Below are positions 21,356 through 33,192 of a DNA stretch of 64,000 nt, one piece after another; position 1 is the first letter of the stretch, and every line of letters starts with the position of its first letter. This DNA comes from Lycium barbarum. Its lineage: Eukaryota > Streptophyta > Magnoliopsida > Solanales > Solanaceae. Location: the NCBI RefSeq assembly GCF_019175385.1, contig NC_083339.1, positions 83,936,120-84,000,119 on the forward strand, written 5' to 3'. Made by a program: the position numbers and the translations under genes. The notes under the pieces were generated by a model. It saw only the letters and a program-made list of their open reading frames with translations. It was not told where the DNA came from and did not search any database.

Positions 21356-24300
21356 ATGCCTCCGAAGAAGGCAACGGCAGCCCAGAAGGGCAAGGCAGGG
21401 ATAGCAGGGACTAGTCAGGCACAGCGAGTTACCCGGGCTCGTGTTTATGATTTGCCCGAGGTTGTGCCCCATTCAGAGGGATCCGCTACACCACCACAGG
21501 CGGAGCCTGGAGCAGGTCCATCAGCAGCTCTAGGGTCCCGAGTACCCGCTCCCGAGACTCCAGCTCCTCAGCCAGGGGCGGAGGACAGGACCCTGAGGGA
21601 GGTTGTACAGTTGCTGACCACATTGGTAGCGGGGCAGGCTCACAGACGCGGGCGGAGGGACGATGATGATGATGACAGACGTGACAGCCTGCGGGTTCGA
21701 GAGTTCTTATTGTGTGGCCCTCCAGAGGTTTTCGGGTCTAAGCCCGATGAGGACCCCCATGACTTTATTCGGGGGACGCGGCGCTCACTAGACTTGGTCA
21801 GGGCTTCAGAGACCGAGTCGGTCGAGTTGGCCTCGCATAGACTCCGGGATGTTGTTGCTCACTGGTATGAGTCCTGGGAGCTATCCAGGGGTGAGGGTGC
21901 TCCTCCAGCTACTTGGGACGAGTTTGTGACTGCTTTTACCCGCCACTTTCTGCCGCCAGAGTTGCGGCGGGTGCGGGCTGATCGATTTTTACATCTGCAG
22001 CAGAGGGGTCGGAGCGTTCGCGAGTATAATCTGGAGTTTGATTCCCTGGCCCGGTATGCACCTGCCGTAGTAGCAGATATGTCCGATCGGATGCACAAAT
22101 ATGTTATGGGGTTGGATCGTTATTTGATCGACGGCTGTATGGCAGTGTCATTGCAGACAGATATGGATATTGCCCGACTTCAGGCTTACGCGCTGGTTAT
22201 GAAGGACCGTCACATGTCTGATTATTCTAGCAGAGATCGGGACAGGAGGTCGCCCAAGAGGGCTAGGTCCGCGGGATATTCTGGAGATTCTCGAGGCGGG
22301 CAGCCTCAGCAGCAGCAGACAAGCAGACAGCTTCCTCCGTCCGGCCGGAGTACTCAGTCTGGCGGCAGGAGGTTTGATAGTGCAGGACCGTCTGGGGCCG
22401 GTCAGGGCTCCAGGGCGGCAGGTTCACAGGTATCTAGAGGCCCCAGCCAGGCCAGACCACCCAGGCCCCGTTGTTCTCATTGCGGGAAGTCTCATCCTGG
22501 GGAGTGCTATCGAGCTACTGGAGCTTGTTTTTTGTGCGGTGGTCAGGGCCATTTTATGCGATATTGTCCGTTGGCTAGCGGTTCTGGTAGTGTGGCTCAG
22601 CCAACAGGGTCAGCCGCCGGTTCATCATCTGCTCCATCTGTTGCACGCCCTGCAGGGCGAGGTGCGCCGACACCGGCGGGACGCAGTCGAGGCCACGGTG
22701 GTGTTTCAGGTTCTAGCGGTCCCTCGAACCGCATATACGCATTGGCCAGCCGCCAGGATCAGGAGGCTTCGCCGAATGTCATCACAGGTACATTACTGGT
22801 TTTCTCCAGATCTGTATATGCATTGATTGACCCTGGTTCTACTTTATCGTATATTTCCCCGCTTGTTGCTAGTAAAATTGGGATAGTGTCTGAGCCTATA
22901 GAGCCATTTGAGTTCGCTACACCGGTCGGGGATTGTATTATAGCGAGGCAGGTATATAGGGATTGTTCTGTGACTATATGTGATCGCTGCACTAAAGCTG
23001 ATTTGATAGAATTAGATATGCTGGAATTCGACGTCATTATGGGTATGGACTGGTTAGCTTCCTGTTATGCTAATGTTGACTGCCAGAAAAAGGTAGTCCG
23101 TTTTCAGTTTCCAGGGGAACCAGTTATAGAGTGGTTCGGGTCTACAGCATCGCCGAGGGGTAAGTTTATTTCGTACCTCAAGGCTAAGAAGATGATTCAG
23201 AAAGGCTATATCTATCACTTGGTTCGTGTGCATGACACTACAGCTGAGACACCTACTATTCAGTCTGTTCCGGTCGTTAATGAATTCCCAGATGTATTTC
23301 CTGATGAGCTTCCGGGTCATCCGCCCGAGCGGGAGATAGATTTTACCATAGAGTTGTTGCCGGATACACAGCCTATATCTATTCCTCCGTATAGAATGGC
23401 ACCGGCTGAATTGAAGGAATTGAAAGAGCAGCTGACAGATTTGTTGGATAAGGGTTTTATCAGACCCAGTACATCACCCTGGGGAGCGCCGGTATTATTT
23501 GTGAGAAAGAAAGATGGGTCACTGCGGATGTGTATTGATTATTGGCAACTGAATAAGGTGACTATAAAGAATAAATATCCCCTCCCCCGGATTGATGATT
23601 TGTTTGATCAGTTGCAGGGTGCTAAATATTTTTCGAAGGTAGATCTGCGCTCAGGTTATCATCAGGTGCGAGTGCGAGAATCAGATATGCCGAAGATTGC
23701 TTTCAAGACCCGGTACGGGCATTATGAATTCAGAGTTATGTCTTTCGGGTTGACTAATGCTCCAGCGGTATTTATGGATCTCGTGAATCGGGTATTTCGG
23801 CCTTTCTTGGATATGTTTGTTATTGTGTTCATTGACGATATTCTGATTTACTCGCGATCAGCCGAGGAGCATTCGGATCATTTGAGGACGGTACTTGGTA
23901 TTCTCCGTCAGCAGAAATTATATGCTAAATTCTCCAAATGTGAATTTTGGTTAACTTCTGTGGCATTGTTGGGCCATATTGTCGGCGCAGACGGTATTCG
24001 GGTCGATACGCAGAAGATTGAGGCTGTGCAGAATTGGCCCAGGCCTACTACACCGAGAGAGGTGCGCAGTTTTCTGGGATTAGCCGGGTATTATCGCAGG
24101 TTCGTGGAGAATTTTTCTTCTATTGCAGCACCACTGACGAAGCTTACTCAGAAAGCAGCGAAATTTCTGTGGACCGATGCTTGCGAGCGCAGCTTCCAGA
24201 TGTTGAAAGAAAAGTTAGTTTCAGCACCAGTTTTGACTCTTCCAAAGGGATCAGATGGGTATGTTGTCTATTGTGACGCCTCTGGTATTGGGATAGGTTG

Positions 24301-24574
24301 TGTGTTGATGCAGCACTGTCGAGTCATAGCCTATGCTTCCCGGCAGCTCAGACTGCACGAGAAGAATTATCCCACTCATGATCTTGAGTTGGCCGCAGTG
24401 ATTCATGCTTTGAAGATTTGGCGGCATTATTTATATGGGGTCCACGTTGATATTTATACGGACCATAAAAGTCTCCAGTATATTTTTAAGCAGAAAGAAT
24501 TGAATTTGCGGCAGAGAAGATGGCTTGAATTATTGAAAGATTATGACGTTGATATTCTGTATCATCCTGGATAA
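21356..24574 (+). CDS. A2 Gag-protease-reverse transcriptase-RNase H polyprotein, cut by a stop
   Basis: Start chosen at ATG 21356 ([15 protein letters not shown]), because the same start is seen in B2; the in-frame ATG at 21344 lies in the leader. 1072 codons are open. Gag: capsid-like region about residues 100-260, Ser- and Gln-rich linker, first Cys motif [12 protein letters not shown], zinc knuckle [14 protein letters not shown] (residues 391-404, all ligands kept). Protease: [10 protein letters not shown] with Asp492. Reverse transcriptase: [11 protein letters not shown] and FIDDILIYS with Asp827-Asp828. RNase [11 protein letters not shown] with Asp974. Gag and Pol are in one frame, as is usual for Tekay. 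It ends at TAA 24572-24574, where relatives have Lys in HPGKA, so integrase is lost from this reading. Antisense ORFs are shadows. Confidence 0.93.
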   Translation: MPPKKATAAQKGKAGIAGTSQAQRVTRARVYDLPEVVPHSEGSATPPQAEPGAGPSAALGSRVPAPETPAPQPGAEDRTLREVVQLLTTLVAGQAHRRGRRDDDDDDRRDSLRVREFLLCGPPEVFGSKPDEDPHDFIRGTRRSLDLVRASETESVELASHRLRDVVAHWYESWELSRGEGAPPATWDEFVTAFTRHFLPPELRRVRADRFLHLQQRGRSVREYNLEFDSLARYAPAVVADMSDRMHKYVMGLDRYLIDGCMAVSLQTDMDIARLQAYALVMKDRHMSDYSSRDRDRRSPKRARSAGYSGDSRGGQPQQQQTSRQLPPSGRSTQSGGRRFDSAGPSGAGQGSRAAGSQVSRGPSQARPPRPRCSHCGKSHPGECYRATGACFLCGGQGHFMRYCPLASGSGSVAQPTGSAAGSSSAPSVARPAGRGAPTPAGRSRGHGGVSGSSGPSNRIYALASRQDQEASPNVITGTLLVFSRSVYALIDPGSTLSYISPLVASKIGIVSEPIEPFEFATPVGDCIIARQVYRDCSVTICDRCTKADLIELDMLEFDVIMGMDWLASCYANVDCQKKVVRFQFPGEPVIEWFGSTASPRGKFISYLKAKKMIQKGYIYHLVRVHDTTAETPTIQSVPVVNEFPDVFPDELPGHPPEREIDFTIELLPDTQPISIPPYRMAPAELKELKEQLTDLLDKGFIRPSTSPWGAPVLFVRKKDGSLRMCIDYWQLNKVTIKNKYPLPRIDDLFDQLQGAKYFSKVDLRSGYHQVRVRESDMPKIAFKTRYGHYEFRVMSFGLTNAPAVFMDLVNRVFRPFLDMFVIVFIDDILIYSRSAEEHSDHLRTVLGILRQQKLYAKFSKCEFWLTSVALLGHIVGADGIRVDTQKIEAVQNWPRPTTPREVRSFLGLAGYYRRFVENFSSIAAPLTKLTQKAAKFLWTDACERSFQMLKEKLVSAPVLTLPKGSDGYVVYCDASGIGIGCVLMQHCRVIAYASRQLRLHEKNYPTHDLELAAVIHALKIWRHYLYGVHVDIYTDHKSLQYIFKQKELNLRQRRWLELLKDYDVDILYHPG

Positions 24575-25363
24575 GCCAATGTGGTAGCGGATGCACTTAG
24601 CCGCAAGTCCATGGGCAGTTTAGCTGATGTACCATCTGATAAGAAAGACTTGGTTCGTGAAATTCATCAGTTGGCCAGCCTTGGAGTTCGTTTGGCGGAT
24701 TCTGGAGATTCTGGGATTTCTGTTCGTGCAGTTGCTGAATCATCTATTATAGCAGAGGTAAAGCAGCGTCAGTTCGAAGATCCTATTCTGATTCAGTACA
24801 GAGATGTGGCCCTTAATAAAGCAAAGACTCCCTTTGAAATCTCGCCTGAAGGGGTATTATTATATGAAGGCAGATTCTGTGTACCAGATGTTGCAGGCCT
24901 ACGGCGACAGATTATGGGCGAGGCGCATAATGCACGGTATTCTGTTCATCCTGGTTCCACTAAAATGTATCATGATCTCAGAAGTTTGTATTGGTGGGAC
25001 GGTATGAAGAAAGATATTGCAGAGTACGTTAGTCAGTGCCCGAATTGCCAGCAGGTTAAAATTGAACACCAGAAGCCCGGTGGGTTATTACAGGAGATGG
25101 AAATTCCAGCCTGGAAATGGGAGATGATTAATATGGATTTCGTCGTTGGGTTACCGCGTACTCCACGCAGGTATGATTCTATTTGGGTTATTGTTGACAG
25201 ATTGATGAAATCAGCCCATTTTCTTCCAGTCCGAACTACTTATTCGGCTGAGGACTATGCTAGACTGTATATCAGAGAGATAGTCAGACTTCACGGAGTC
25301 CCTGTATCCATTATTACTGACCGAGGTGCCCAGTTCACGGCTAATTTCTGGAGGTCATTTTAG
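24575..25363 (+). pseudogene. A2 integrase zinc domain and core, first part
   Basis: In phase with the upstream frame after the TAA. It starts with the end of RNase H ([14 protein letters not shown]), then the integrase HHCC domain ([24 protein letters not shown]), the first catalytic Asp in NMDFVVGLP (codon 25136-25138) and the second in [13 protein letters not shown] (codon 25319-25321). It ends at TAG 25361-25363 where relatives have Gln (FQEGLG). The active residues are intact, so the damage is recent and limited to stop codons. Confidence 0.9.
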
Positions 25364-25867
25364 GAAGGATTAGGGACTCAGGTGAGCCTCAGTACAGCCT
25401 TTCATCCTCAGTCCGACGGGCAGGCCGAGCGCACTATTCAGACGCTGGAAGATATGTTACGGGCCTGCGTTATTGATTTCAGGGGCAGCTGGGATGATCA
25501 TTTGCCGCTTATTGAGTTTGCCTATAATAATAGTTATCACTCCAGCATTCAGATGGCACCGTATGAAGCCCTTTATGGTAGAAGATGCAGATCTCCTATT
25601 GGTTGGTTCGACGTGGGCGAGACTAAGTTAATCGGGCCAGATGTGATCCAGGAAGCAGTAGATAAGGTAAAGCTTATTCGGGAGCGATTATTGGCTGCAC
25701 AGAGTCGGCAGAAAGCATATACAGACAGACGACGTCGACCACTAGAGTTCCAGATTGGCGACTGGGTATTTCTGAAGGTGTCACCTATGAAGGGTGTCAT
25801 GAGATTCGGTAGAAAGGGTAAGTTGAGCCCCCGGTACATTGGGTCGTATCAAATCTTCGAAAGATAG
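25364..25867 (+). pseudogene. A2 integrase core, second part
   Basis: Still in the original phase. It contains [11 protein letters not shown] with the catalytic Glu (codon 25427-25429), 36 residues after the second Asp as expected for a DD35E core, then [14 protein letters not shown] and the start of the C-terminal GPY/F domain (RYIGSYQI). About one base is missing near 25855, after which the reading shifts and stops at 25867. Confidence 0.88.
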
Positions 25868-26154
25868 GCGAGGTCGCCTACGAGCTAGATTTACCATCCG
25901 ACTTGGAGGCCGTACACCCGGTGTTTCATGTGTCTATGTTGCGGAAATGTATTGGTGATCCTTCCAGGATATTTCCAGTGGATGACATTCAGGTAACGGA
26001 GCAGTTGTCTTATGACGAGCAGCCTGTATCTATTCTGGATCGACAGGTGAGGAGACTACGCACTAAAGAAGTGCCCTCCGTTAAAGTCCTATGGCGCAAC
26101 AACAATCGGGAGGAGATGACTTGGGAAGCGGAGGATGAGATGAAGAAGAAATAA
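25868..26154 (+). pseudogene. A2 integrase tail and chromodomain-like segment
   Basis: Continues in the shifted frame (minus one base). It shows HPVFHVSMLRKCIGDPS, ILDRQVRRLRTKEVPS and MTWEAEDEM, the Tekay-type chromodomain-like tail. A TAA at 26152-26154 replaces the Tyr of the usual KYPHLF end; the matching codons for PHLFP follow it. Relatives end some 30-40 codons further. Confidence 0.87.
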
Positions 26155-26313
26155 CCCCATTTGTTCCCGACGTCCACAGGTAATCTAAACCCTTCAAATT
26201 TGTTGTATTCATTGACAAATGAATTGTGTGTGCTGACTATAAAGGGAGACTCCCCCGTTATATTATAAGACTAATTTAACATTCGGGGACGAATGTTCTT
26301 AAGGGGGGGAGAA
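26155..26313 (+). promoter_or_regulatory. A2 3' end with hairpin and polypurine tract
   Basis: After the tail comes a perfect hairpin AACATTCG / CGAATGTT with loop GGGA (26278-26297), then the polypurine tract AAGGGGGGGAGAA (26301-26313) that abuts the 3' LTR. Confidence 0.85.
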
Positions 26314-29226
26314 TGTTATGTCCCGTATTTTCGCATATTTGGAAATCGAGAAAAATGAATAAGACTTGTGTGTTATAAGGAAATATTTTGATTCTAGATA
26401 ATATGACTATGTTGGTTGCGAAATTATTGGTGTAAATACATTGGGGAAGGCCGAGGGTAAATTTGGAATTTCGAAAATTAGTTTCGGGAATTACAAAACG
26501 GGATTATAATGAATTGGGCCAAGGAAAATTGAACAAAAATTTAGGCCCAAAGAGGTGGGGTGGCCGGCCACTAGGCTTGGTCAAAGCCCACTTTTAAAAG
26601 TCATATGTTATGCACATGACCTTTATGTGGATATATATCAATGAATTCATTTGGAATTATCAAGAAAAAAAATAATAACTCAACTTTGAGCTCAAAAGCT
26701 CACTCGGTCGAACCTCACTTTGCCAACCAAAAACAAATTCTCCAAGCCTTGATTTTGATCCAAAAGTTTTGTTCTTTCCATAATTGTAGAGTACTCAAGA
26801 CGCTCTTCAACGGGGTACAATTAGTTTGGTGAAAGGAGCACGTTCGCGACAAGTCGGAAATTCAAGAAAAGGTAAGAATTTTGCTATTTTAATGTTATGG
26901 AATTGGTATGAATGGGTTAAGGATTGAGAATAGATGAGAATTCCGTAGTATTGATGTGTGAATAAAACCGTGGGTGTGTGTATATATGTTGTTGTGGCCG
27001 TGACTTATATGGTTTGGAAAGGAAGGCGAATCGAATTCTATTTAGTTCGTTAGTTGCGTCGTTGTGACCTTTATAACATAAATGAATGTTTAACGAATTG
27101 AGTTGGTGTTGAAAATGATTGCGGATTATTATGGGAAAGTATATAATTTCGGTATATTTGTGTATATCGTTGTATAATTATGATATTAAGGCTTTTAATG
27201 TGATTTATGGTTGTTGTTAATGAATTTGGAATGAAACAATGCGAGTTATTACGTTCGTCGTAAGTGTTGATGTTTTGGATGAAATATGGAAAGTAAGGAA
27301 CTTCTTGAAATTATGTATAGTGTGTGGAATATAATTGGGATATGTTTGAATGACCTTGAATGGGTGAATGAATACAATAAGGTGAACATTAGTTTGGTAT
27401 TGTGAAGTTTGAATGAAAGTTGTCAACTTATATAGTAAGGAAGAATATTGAAATTAAAGTGCTTTAGTTGTGGTTTGTGTTGTTTGTGATGTTTGGGTTG
27501 TTGTTGATGTATTTTCAGCCGAGCTAAGTCTCGGGGGTGTTAGATATATAGGGGAAATGCTGCCGAAATTTCGGTAGGCAAAAAATCAAGTTAATGGGAT
27601 TTTTAAGCTTAAGAATCTCTAATAGGTAACTTTGACCATTTGCAGATTCTGGACGAATCGGGATTTGAGTTTGGGGTGAGCATAAGACGTTTATAAGGTA
27701 TGTAAAGCTTCCCACTTCTTCTTTTGGCATGTCTTAGTATGTTAGGTTGATATCGGAACCCCGGGAGCATTTCCGCTCCTCAAAATCCGATCTATAGAAT
27801 GGCTACTATTCATTCAATTCAATTGAAGCCTAATGTTCCTATTTTGGCTAGAAAGCAATCAAACGTCCAAAACTTATGAAAATGCAATCGGATTGCTTTG
27901 AAATCTTTATGTATGATCCTATAGACCCGATCTGCTCATAAATTATGTTTGCCACCTCGACTTGACCCGAGGTGGGCCCGCTAACCCCGAGATGCGTTAT
28001 TTGTCCTACTAGGCTCTCTTTTTTTTGATAAGCTTCGATAAAGAATCTTCGAATTTGGAATTTATCTTTTATGAAATAATGTTTTGAACACCATGAGATA
28101 CTAAGTTATGTTTTGAGCCATATGTTCCACTTTGGAAATATTTTGTGAAATAGACTTTCGTACTAATTAATTATTTGACTATTTTGGTTAATGAATTGAC
28201 TTATGAAGTAATCAAGTTTTGAAAGGCTGTTTTGATATACAAATTGCATTGTTTGCTCATGACTCCGCTCGTGCCTTATTATGACTTCGTTCACCGGTTC
28301 CCGGGCCGGTTATGATTCGTGCGCTCTATGATGATTCGGCCGTATGCTGTGTTACGGTTCCCCGAGGCCTCGCCATAGGGCCGGGTTCCGTTTGGAGTTA
28401 TGCTGTGATATGGCTGTGATGTGATACGCTCATATGTGTGTGTTCGGGGATGTACAGAGATTTGAACCTTCTGGTGTTATGCTGTGTGTGGCACCAGCGT
28501 CGGAGTGGTGACCACGTTCCTGAGCTTTGCATGATTTTGTTTGCATTATGTATATATGATTTTGATAAACATTTTGATATACTGTTCGGCATTTCTCTCT
28601 TTGGTATTCTGTTCGCTTTCAGTTGCGGCCTATATTTTTGTACTCCATGCTTTACCTGCTCAGTACATCTTTCGTACTGACCCCCTTCCTTCGGGGGGGC
28701 TGCGTTTCATGCCCGCAGGTGCAGACGCCGGTGATCCACCACTGTAGGCTTCACTTTTGCTATTTCGGAGTACTCCCTTGATTCGGAGTCTACTTTTGGT
28801 ATATATATCTTTCGCCATGTATATATTTCTGCATATCTGACTATTTGGGTACGGCGGGGCCCTGTCCCGTCATATGATTCTGTCGGTTAGTTTAGAGGTC
28901 TGTGGACATGTTTGTGGGTTATGGTCTGTCTGTATGCTTATGTGTATATGCTGTTTGGGCGATTCCATACGCCGAGGCGGCCGGTCCGCATATGTTTGTG
29001 CATTGCTTTGATTAGCCCTGTGTGGCCTCTGTTGGTGTTTGCTGTGTACAGGGTTATTCTGGTTAGTCCGAAAAATAAAGGAAACTCTGCCGAAGTTTTT
29101 CTGGAAATTATCTGTATTTGGAATATAGCCTTGTCGGCTTCCGCTATATATTTGAATACGTTTGATAGATGGGTTTGGGTGCCCAGATCAGGCACTAGTC
29201 ACGACCTACGGGGTTGGGTCGTGACA
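26314..29226 (+). repeat. A2 3' LTR (2913 bp)
   Basis: Same length and modules as the 5' LTR, shifted by 8075 bases. Examples of differences are a changed base in the GGCTTGGTCCAAGCC repeat and scattered transitions. It ends TGACA at 29226 before the target copy TTAGG. Confidence 0.95.
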
Positions 29227-29231
29227 TTAGG

Positions 29232-29651
29232 GCCTTTTGGTGTAATAGGCATTAGTATAAATTTTTTTTTTCATCCATTTGGAAGACTTAGCTTTGATAT
29301 TGTGTGAACTCAAATATTGAGAGATTTTAGTTAATAGATAGATTGTTAGGTTACTACACTAAGTGTGATATCATTGCTGCAAAGTGAATTTGCTTATCCA
29401 TTGAATTCATCTAGATTGCTCATTTGTGGTTTCCAATTGAGTCTTCTAATTGATTCTAATTGTTTTGGTTCTTTTAGTTGAATTCACAATAGGAGGGTCT
29501 AAGTTTCATATACATAGATTTGCCTATTGGATTCATTACTAATTAGGTCAAGTATCTATCCTCTATTCTCCTTAATCCCCAATTCTTCATCTATCTTTGT
29601 TTTCCTTTTTTTTTTTTAATTCATAGAGTTCCCTTAGGTTGAATCTTATCA
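29232..29651 (+). repeat. R 5' LTR, second part
   Basis: Continues the R LTR after A2 and ends AATCTTATCA. It matches 48652-49071 with about 30 differences in 420 bases by eye, so R is several times older than A2. Confidence 0.88.
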
Positions 29652-31107
29652 TTTGGTATTAGAGCATAGGCTAAGAGATTGTTCCTACAATTTCTAATCC
29701 TAGGCTCAAAATATAAAAATCACAAAAAAAAAAAAAAAAAAAAACAAAACAAAAATCCAAAAACAAAAAAAATTGAAAATTGTTTTGTGGTTTGATTTTG
29801 TAGTTTTTGAAGTAAGATTTGATTTCATTGAGGTGGAAAACATCTAAATCCGAAGTTTGAAGTTATTTGGGTGGGTTTTGAAGTTTTCACCATTAAAGCT
29901 TCATCAAAGCTTGAAGAACTCAAAAGTGGGTTTAGTGATTGAGAAGCAATTGAGGCAATTGAATATTGGGCTTTGTTCTCTAAGAGATAAGGAGCTTCGA
30001 TCTAAAATTTCGAGCAAACCCGAGTTGATTTGGTCCTAGATTGCATTTGGGTGTTCTTAAGAACATTCATATCTTCATAGTGGAGAAGAAGACCAAAGAA
30101 GATGGTTTGATCCAAAGGTTTTTCCAAGGACAAGTGGAAAGTTGTTTGTTGGGCCAAAACGGGCAAGTCCCAGGTTGTGTAGGGCCCAAGACGTCATCAG
30201 ATCCAAGAAAATTCGGCCCAAATTTTGAGGAGCACGAGTTCAATACGAAATCACTGAAGCCATTATACGGTCCCACATACGGACTGTATAAATTTTACGA
30301 TCCGCATAATTTGGTCCATATAATTGGAGGTCCAAAAGTTACATTCTGTCAGTGATCTACGGTGGGAAAAGTACGGACCGTAAAAATTTTACGGCCCGTA
30401 GATGTTGGTTAGTAAATTTGGTACCAAATTTTGGAGTTTCTGTCCCTGTTCTACGGTCAGCTTTTATGGTCCGTAAATTATATACGGACCATATAAATTC
30501 CACAACCCAATCCGTGAATTTGAGGTACATTTTCAATTCCAAATTTTCATTTCATCTCAATTCATTTCTCAAAACTTCTTTAGCCTTGATTGTAAGTGAT
30601 TGTTTTCCTATTCCTTACGTAAGGAACAAAAAAAAAAGTACAGAATTTTAAAAATTTCCGTTATTTCAAATTAATGCATTGGATCAATTGAGGCTTGAAG
30701 ACCCCATTTTCAAATTATCACCTACCCGGGCCTGAAATTTCATTTATTTTCCGATTTTAGCATTTCAATTTCTTGTGTCTCTCAACTAGTAGCCACATAG
30801 TAGTTGTTCCTATTTGTGTTTACTCGTTCTTGTGTTCGCATTTCTTTTGTGCTAATTGTTTCAAGCTTTTCTTCGTTTTACTTCGTTGAAACTTTATTAG
30901 CTCTCGTCCATTTTGCTCTTGAGTCGTTCGTCATTCATCTAAATAAGAATCCATTCTACCACAAAGGATAAGCAACGTGTGAATCCGATTGGACGAGTGA
31001 TTCATCAACAACTTCGAAAGAGCACGACGTGTGGTAATGTTGAGAGTTCAATATGAGTGAAGTGATGCTTTTATTGCTAATCTTGTTTGCTAGTTTTGCA
31101 GGTCATC
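29652..31107 (+). other. R primer-binding site and long leader
   Basis: TGGTATTAGAGC (29654-29665) lies two bases after the LTR and differs by one base from the initiator tRNA-Met complement. The leader of about 1.4 kb has a run of 21 A (29724-29744) and, at about 30264-30500, a cluster of CGG-N-CCG palindromes such as TACGGACCGTA (30372-30382). Short ORFs here are not convincing. Confidence 0.75.
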
Positions 31108-32721
31108 ATGTCTAACGAAGGTGATAGGACTCAAGAGGTAGTCGATATGTCATCCATAGCAAGTTCATTGGCTATGATCATGAATCAAATGTCGGGCATG
31201 CAAGCGGTTATGGAAGAGATGAGGGAGAGATGATTGGTGTGAATGGGAAGTTGAAGGGTATGAATGAACGGATGGTGAGTATTGTGAAAGTTCAAATGGA
31301 GGGTTCGAATAGAATGGGTACTCCCCGTTCTCGGAATGAAGGTGATGGGGATAAAACACAAGATACCACTATAATCATTACTCCGGGACAAGCACATGCC
31401 TTGTGTAATCCCAACACCACAACCACCTCCACCCAAAGAACTCCACCACCCCAAACAACCAACCTCACATCCCAAAACTCCACATTCCAAAAAACCAATC
31501 GACAAACCTATCCCTAAGTTTACCAACACAATCTGAATGAGGCAATCCCTCAAGTAATCTTACAACAAACACCCCAAGCTCCACCCCAAGTCCAAACACA
31601 AGATCTCTTTCCTAACCAAAACCAATACCAACGCCACTACCAATACCCCATGAATGAAGAGTAGTATGATGACTATCCACAAGGTAGGTGGTAGGATGAC
31701 AACTGGCAAGGAGGTAGGCGTGGAGGGATGAATATCCGGGGGAGGGAGGAAGAGGAGGTTTTGAGAGGTTTCTGGGCCATGACCCTAGATTCCAAGGTCA
31801 TGTAGACTTAGGGAGGGCCCAAGGTTATGAGGACCGGGGAAGAAGGCAAGATAATGAGCGGAATTTGAACACCATCAAGGTGAACCTTCCTACATTCCAA
31901 GGAGGTAGCAATCTGGAAGAGTTCCTTGAATGGAAATTGCAAAGTGAGCGCATCTTCCTCACAAACAATGTGTCCCAAGGCATTGAGGGCAAATCATGCC
32001 CTCACTCAATTCGAGGGGTACGCTTCTACTTGGTGGGAATCCAAGAAGCAAAGAGCTCAACAACACATCTATAATCTCCCAACTTGGAACTACTTGATTG
32101 AGCTCATGGAGACAAGGTGGCTTCCACCCACATACCACCAAGATGCACTCAAAAGGTTGTACATGTTGAAGCAAGGGTTGAAAAGTGTTTGAAGCGTACT
32201 TTAATGAGTTTGAGGATTTGCGGAGGAAGTCCAAGATAGAAGAGCATAAAGAGTACTCTATTATAAAGTTTGTAGCCAACTTGAATCGAGACATCTCTAA
32301 ACCAATGAGGCTCAAAACCTATAATAGTATTGAAGAGGCATTACATGACGCATCCAAGGTTGAGGCGGATCTAAAAGAAAAGAGGTCCTACAAAGACAAA
32401 GGCAAATCGTCTTCAACTTGGAACAAAGGCAAAGAAAAGTGGAAAACTTCCACTTGGGATAAGCCCAAGAGAAACACTAAAGCACCTCAAGCCAAATTCG
32501 ACTACAAAGTCAAACGTGATGACAAGGCTAAAGGAGGTAACAATTCTAACGCCAACTATAACCGACCTTCTACCATCCAATGCTTTAAGTGCCAAGAGAT
32601 AGGGCACATTGTGAGTGAGTGTCCCAACCAGAGGACTATCACAATAGTGAGGGATGAGTATCTAACCGATGATGAACATGAGGGCGGGGATGGTTATGAA
32701 AAAAAGGGAGAAAGAAGTTAG
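31108..32721 (+). pseudogene. R gag
   Basis: Probable start ATG 31108 (MSNEGDRTQEVVDMSS). The reading is broken by several stops and shifts between 31230 and 32185. Recognisable parts are the capsid-like region with TIKVNLPTFQGGSNLEEF (31865 onward), HALTQFEGYASTWWES, FEAYFNEFEDLRRKSK, and the zinc knuckle CFKCQEIGHIVSEC (about 32581-32622) with all four ligands. Gag would form the particle and bind element RNA. The last frame (32185-32721) is open for about 178 codons and ends in an acidic stretch before the protease region. Confidence 0.82.
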
Positions 32722-33187
32722 TGTCAGGGTGATTCCAATGAAGAGGTTGAGATAAGGTATGAAGAAGCCTTGAATCATGCTATTGTGGCTAGAAGAGCCA
32801 TGAGGGCTCTAGCTAGGGAAGAGAGTGACCAAAGGGAGAACTTGTTTCATGCACATTTCAAAATTGTGGATAAGGTGTGCTCCTTAATCATTAATGGTGG
32901 AAGTTTTACGAATGCCGTTAGCCAATTTTTAGTTGAAAGTATGAAATTCCCCACCCGCAAGCACAATAATCCCTATAAACACCAATGGTTTAATGAATGT
33001 GGTGAAATGAGGGTCAACAAGCAAGCTATTATCAAATTTAGAATTGGCAAGTACCAAGATAAGATTTTGTGTGATGTGGTACCCATGTAAGCTTGCCATC
33101 TATTGCTTCGAAGACCTTGGCAATTTGATGTTGATGCCCAACATGGTGGGAGAACTAACAAGTAGTCATTTGTGGTCAAGGGGAAGA
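32722..33187 (+). pseudogene. R protease region with altered active site
   Basis: The frame ALNHAIVARRAMRAL and CSLIINGGSFTNAVSQ looks like the retropepsin-like segment of this group, where an Asp-Gly-Gly-Ser motif is usual; here the Asp is Asn (codon 32893-32895). A stop follows VVPM near 33088, and homologous sequence (HLLLRRPWQFD) continues past it up to the B solo LTR insertion at 33193. The protein is not functional. Confidence 0.72.
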
Positions 33188-33192
33188 AGTAC

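Larger units (their letters stand above)
18239..29226 (+). mobile_element. A2: young, nearly complete Tekay-like element
   Basis: Complete structure: 5' LTR (18239-21151), primer-binding site, leader, Gag-Pol, polypurine tract and 3' LTR (26314-29226). It is flanked by the perfect duplication TTAGG (18234-18238 and 29227-29231). Both LTRs are exactly 2913 bp and differ at roughly 50 sites by hand count (about 1.7-1.8%). The polyprotein frame is broken by stops at 24572, 25361 and 26152 and a one-base loss near 25855, so this copy cannot move by itself but could be moved in trans. It sits inside the R 5' LTR. Confidence 0.95.

Noticed and set aside
31185..31553. A 122-codon minus-strand ORF across R gag
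   Set aside because: No domain and no start context; it lies opposite a decayed gag region rich in Pro and Thr codons.
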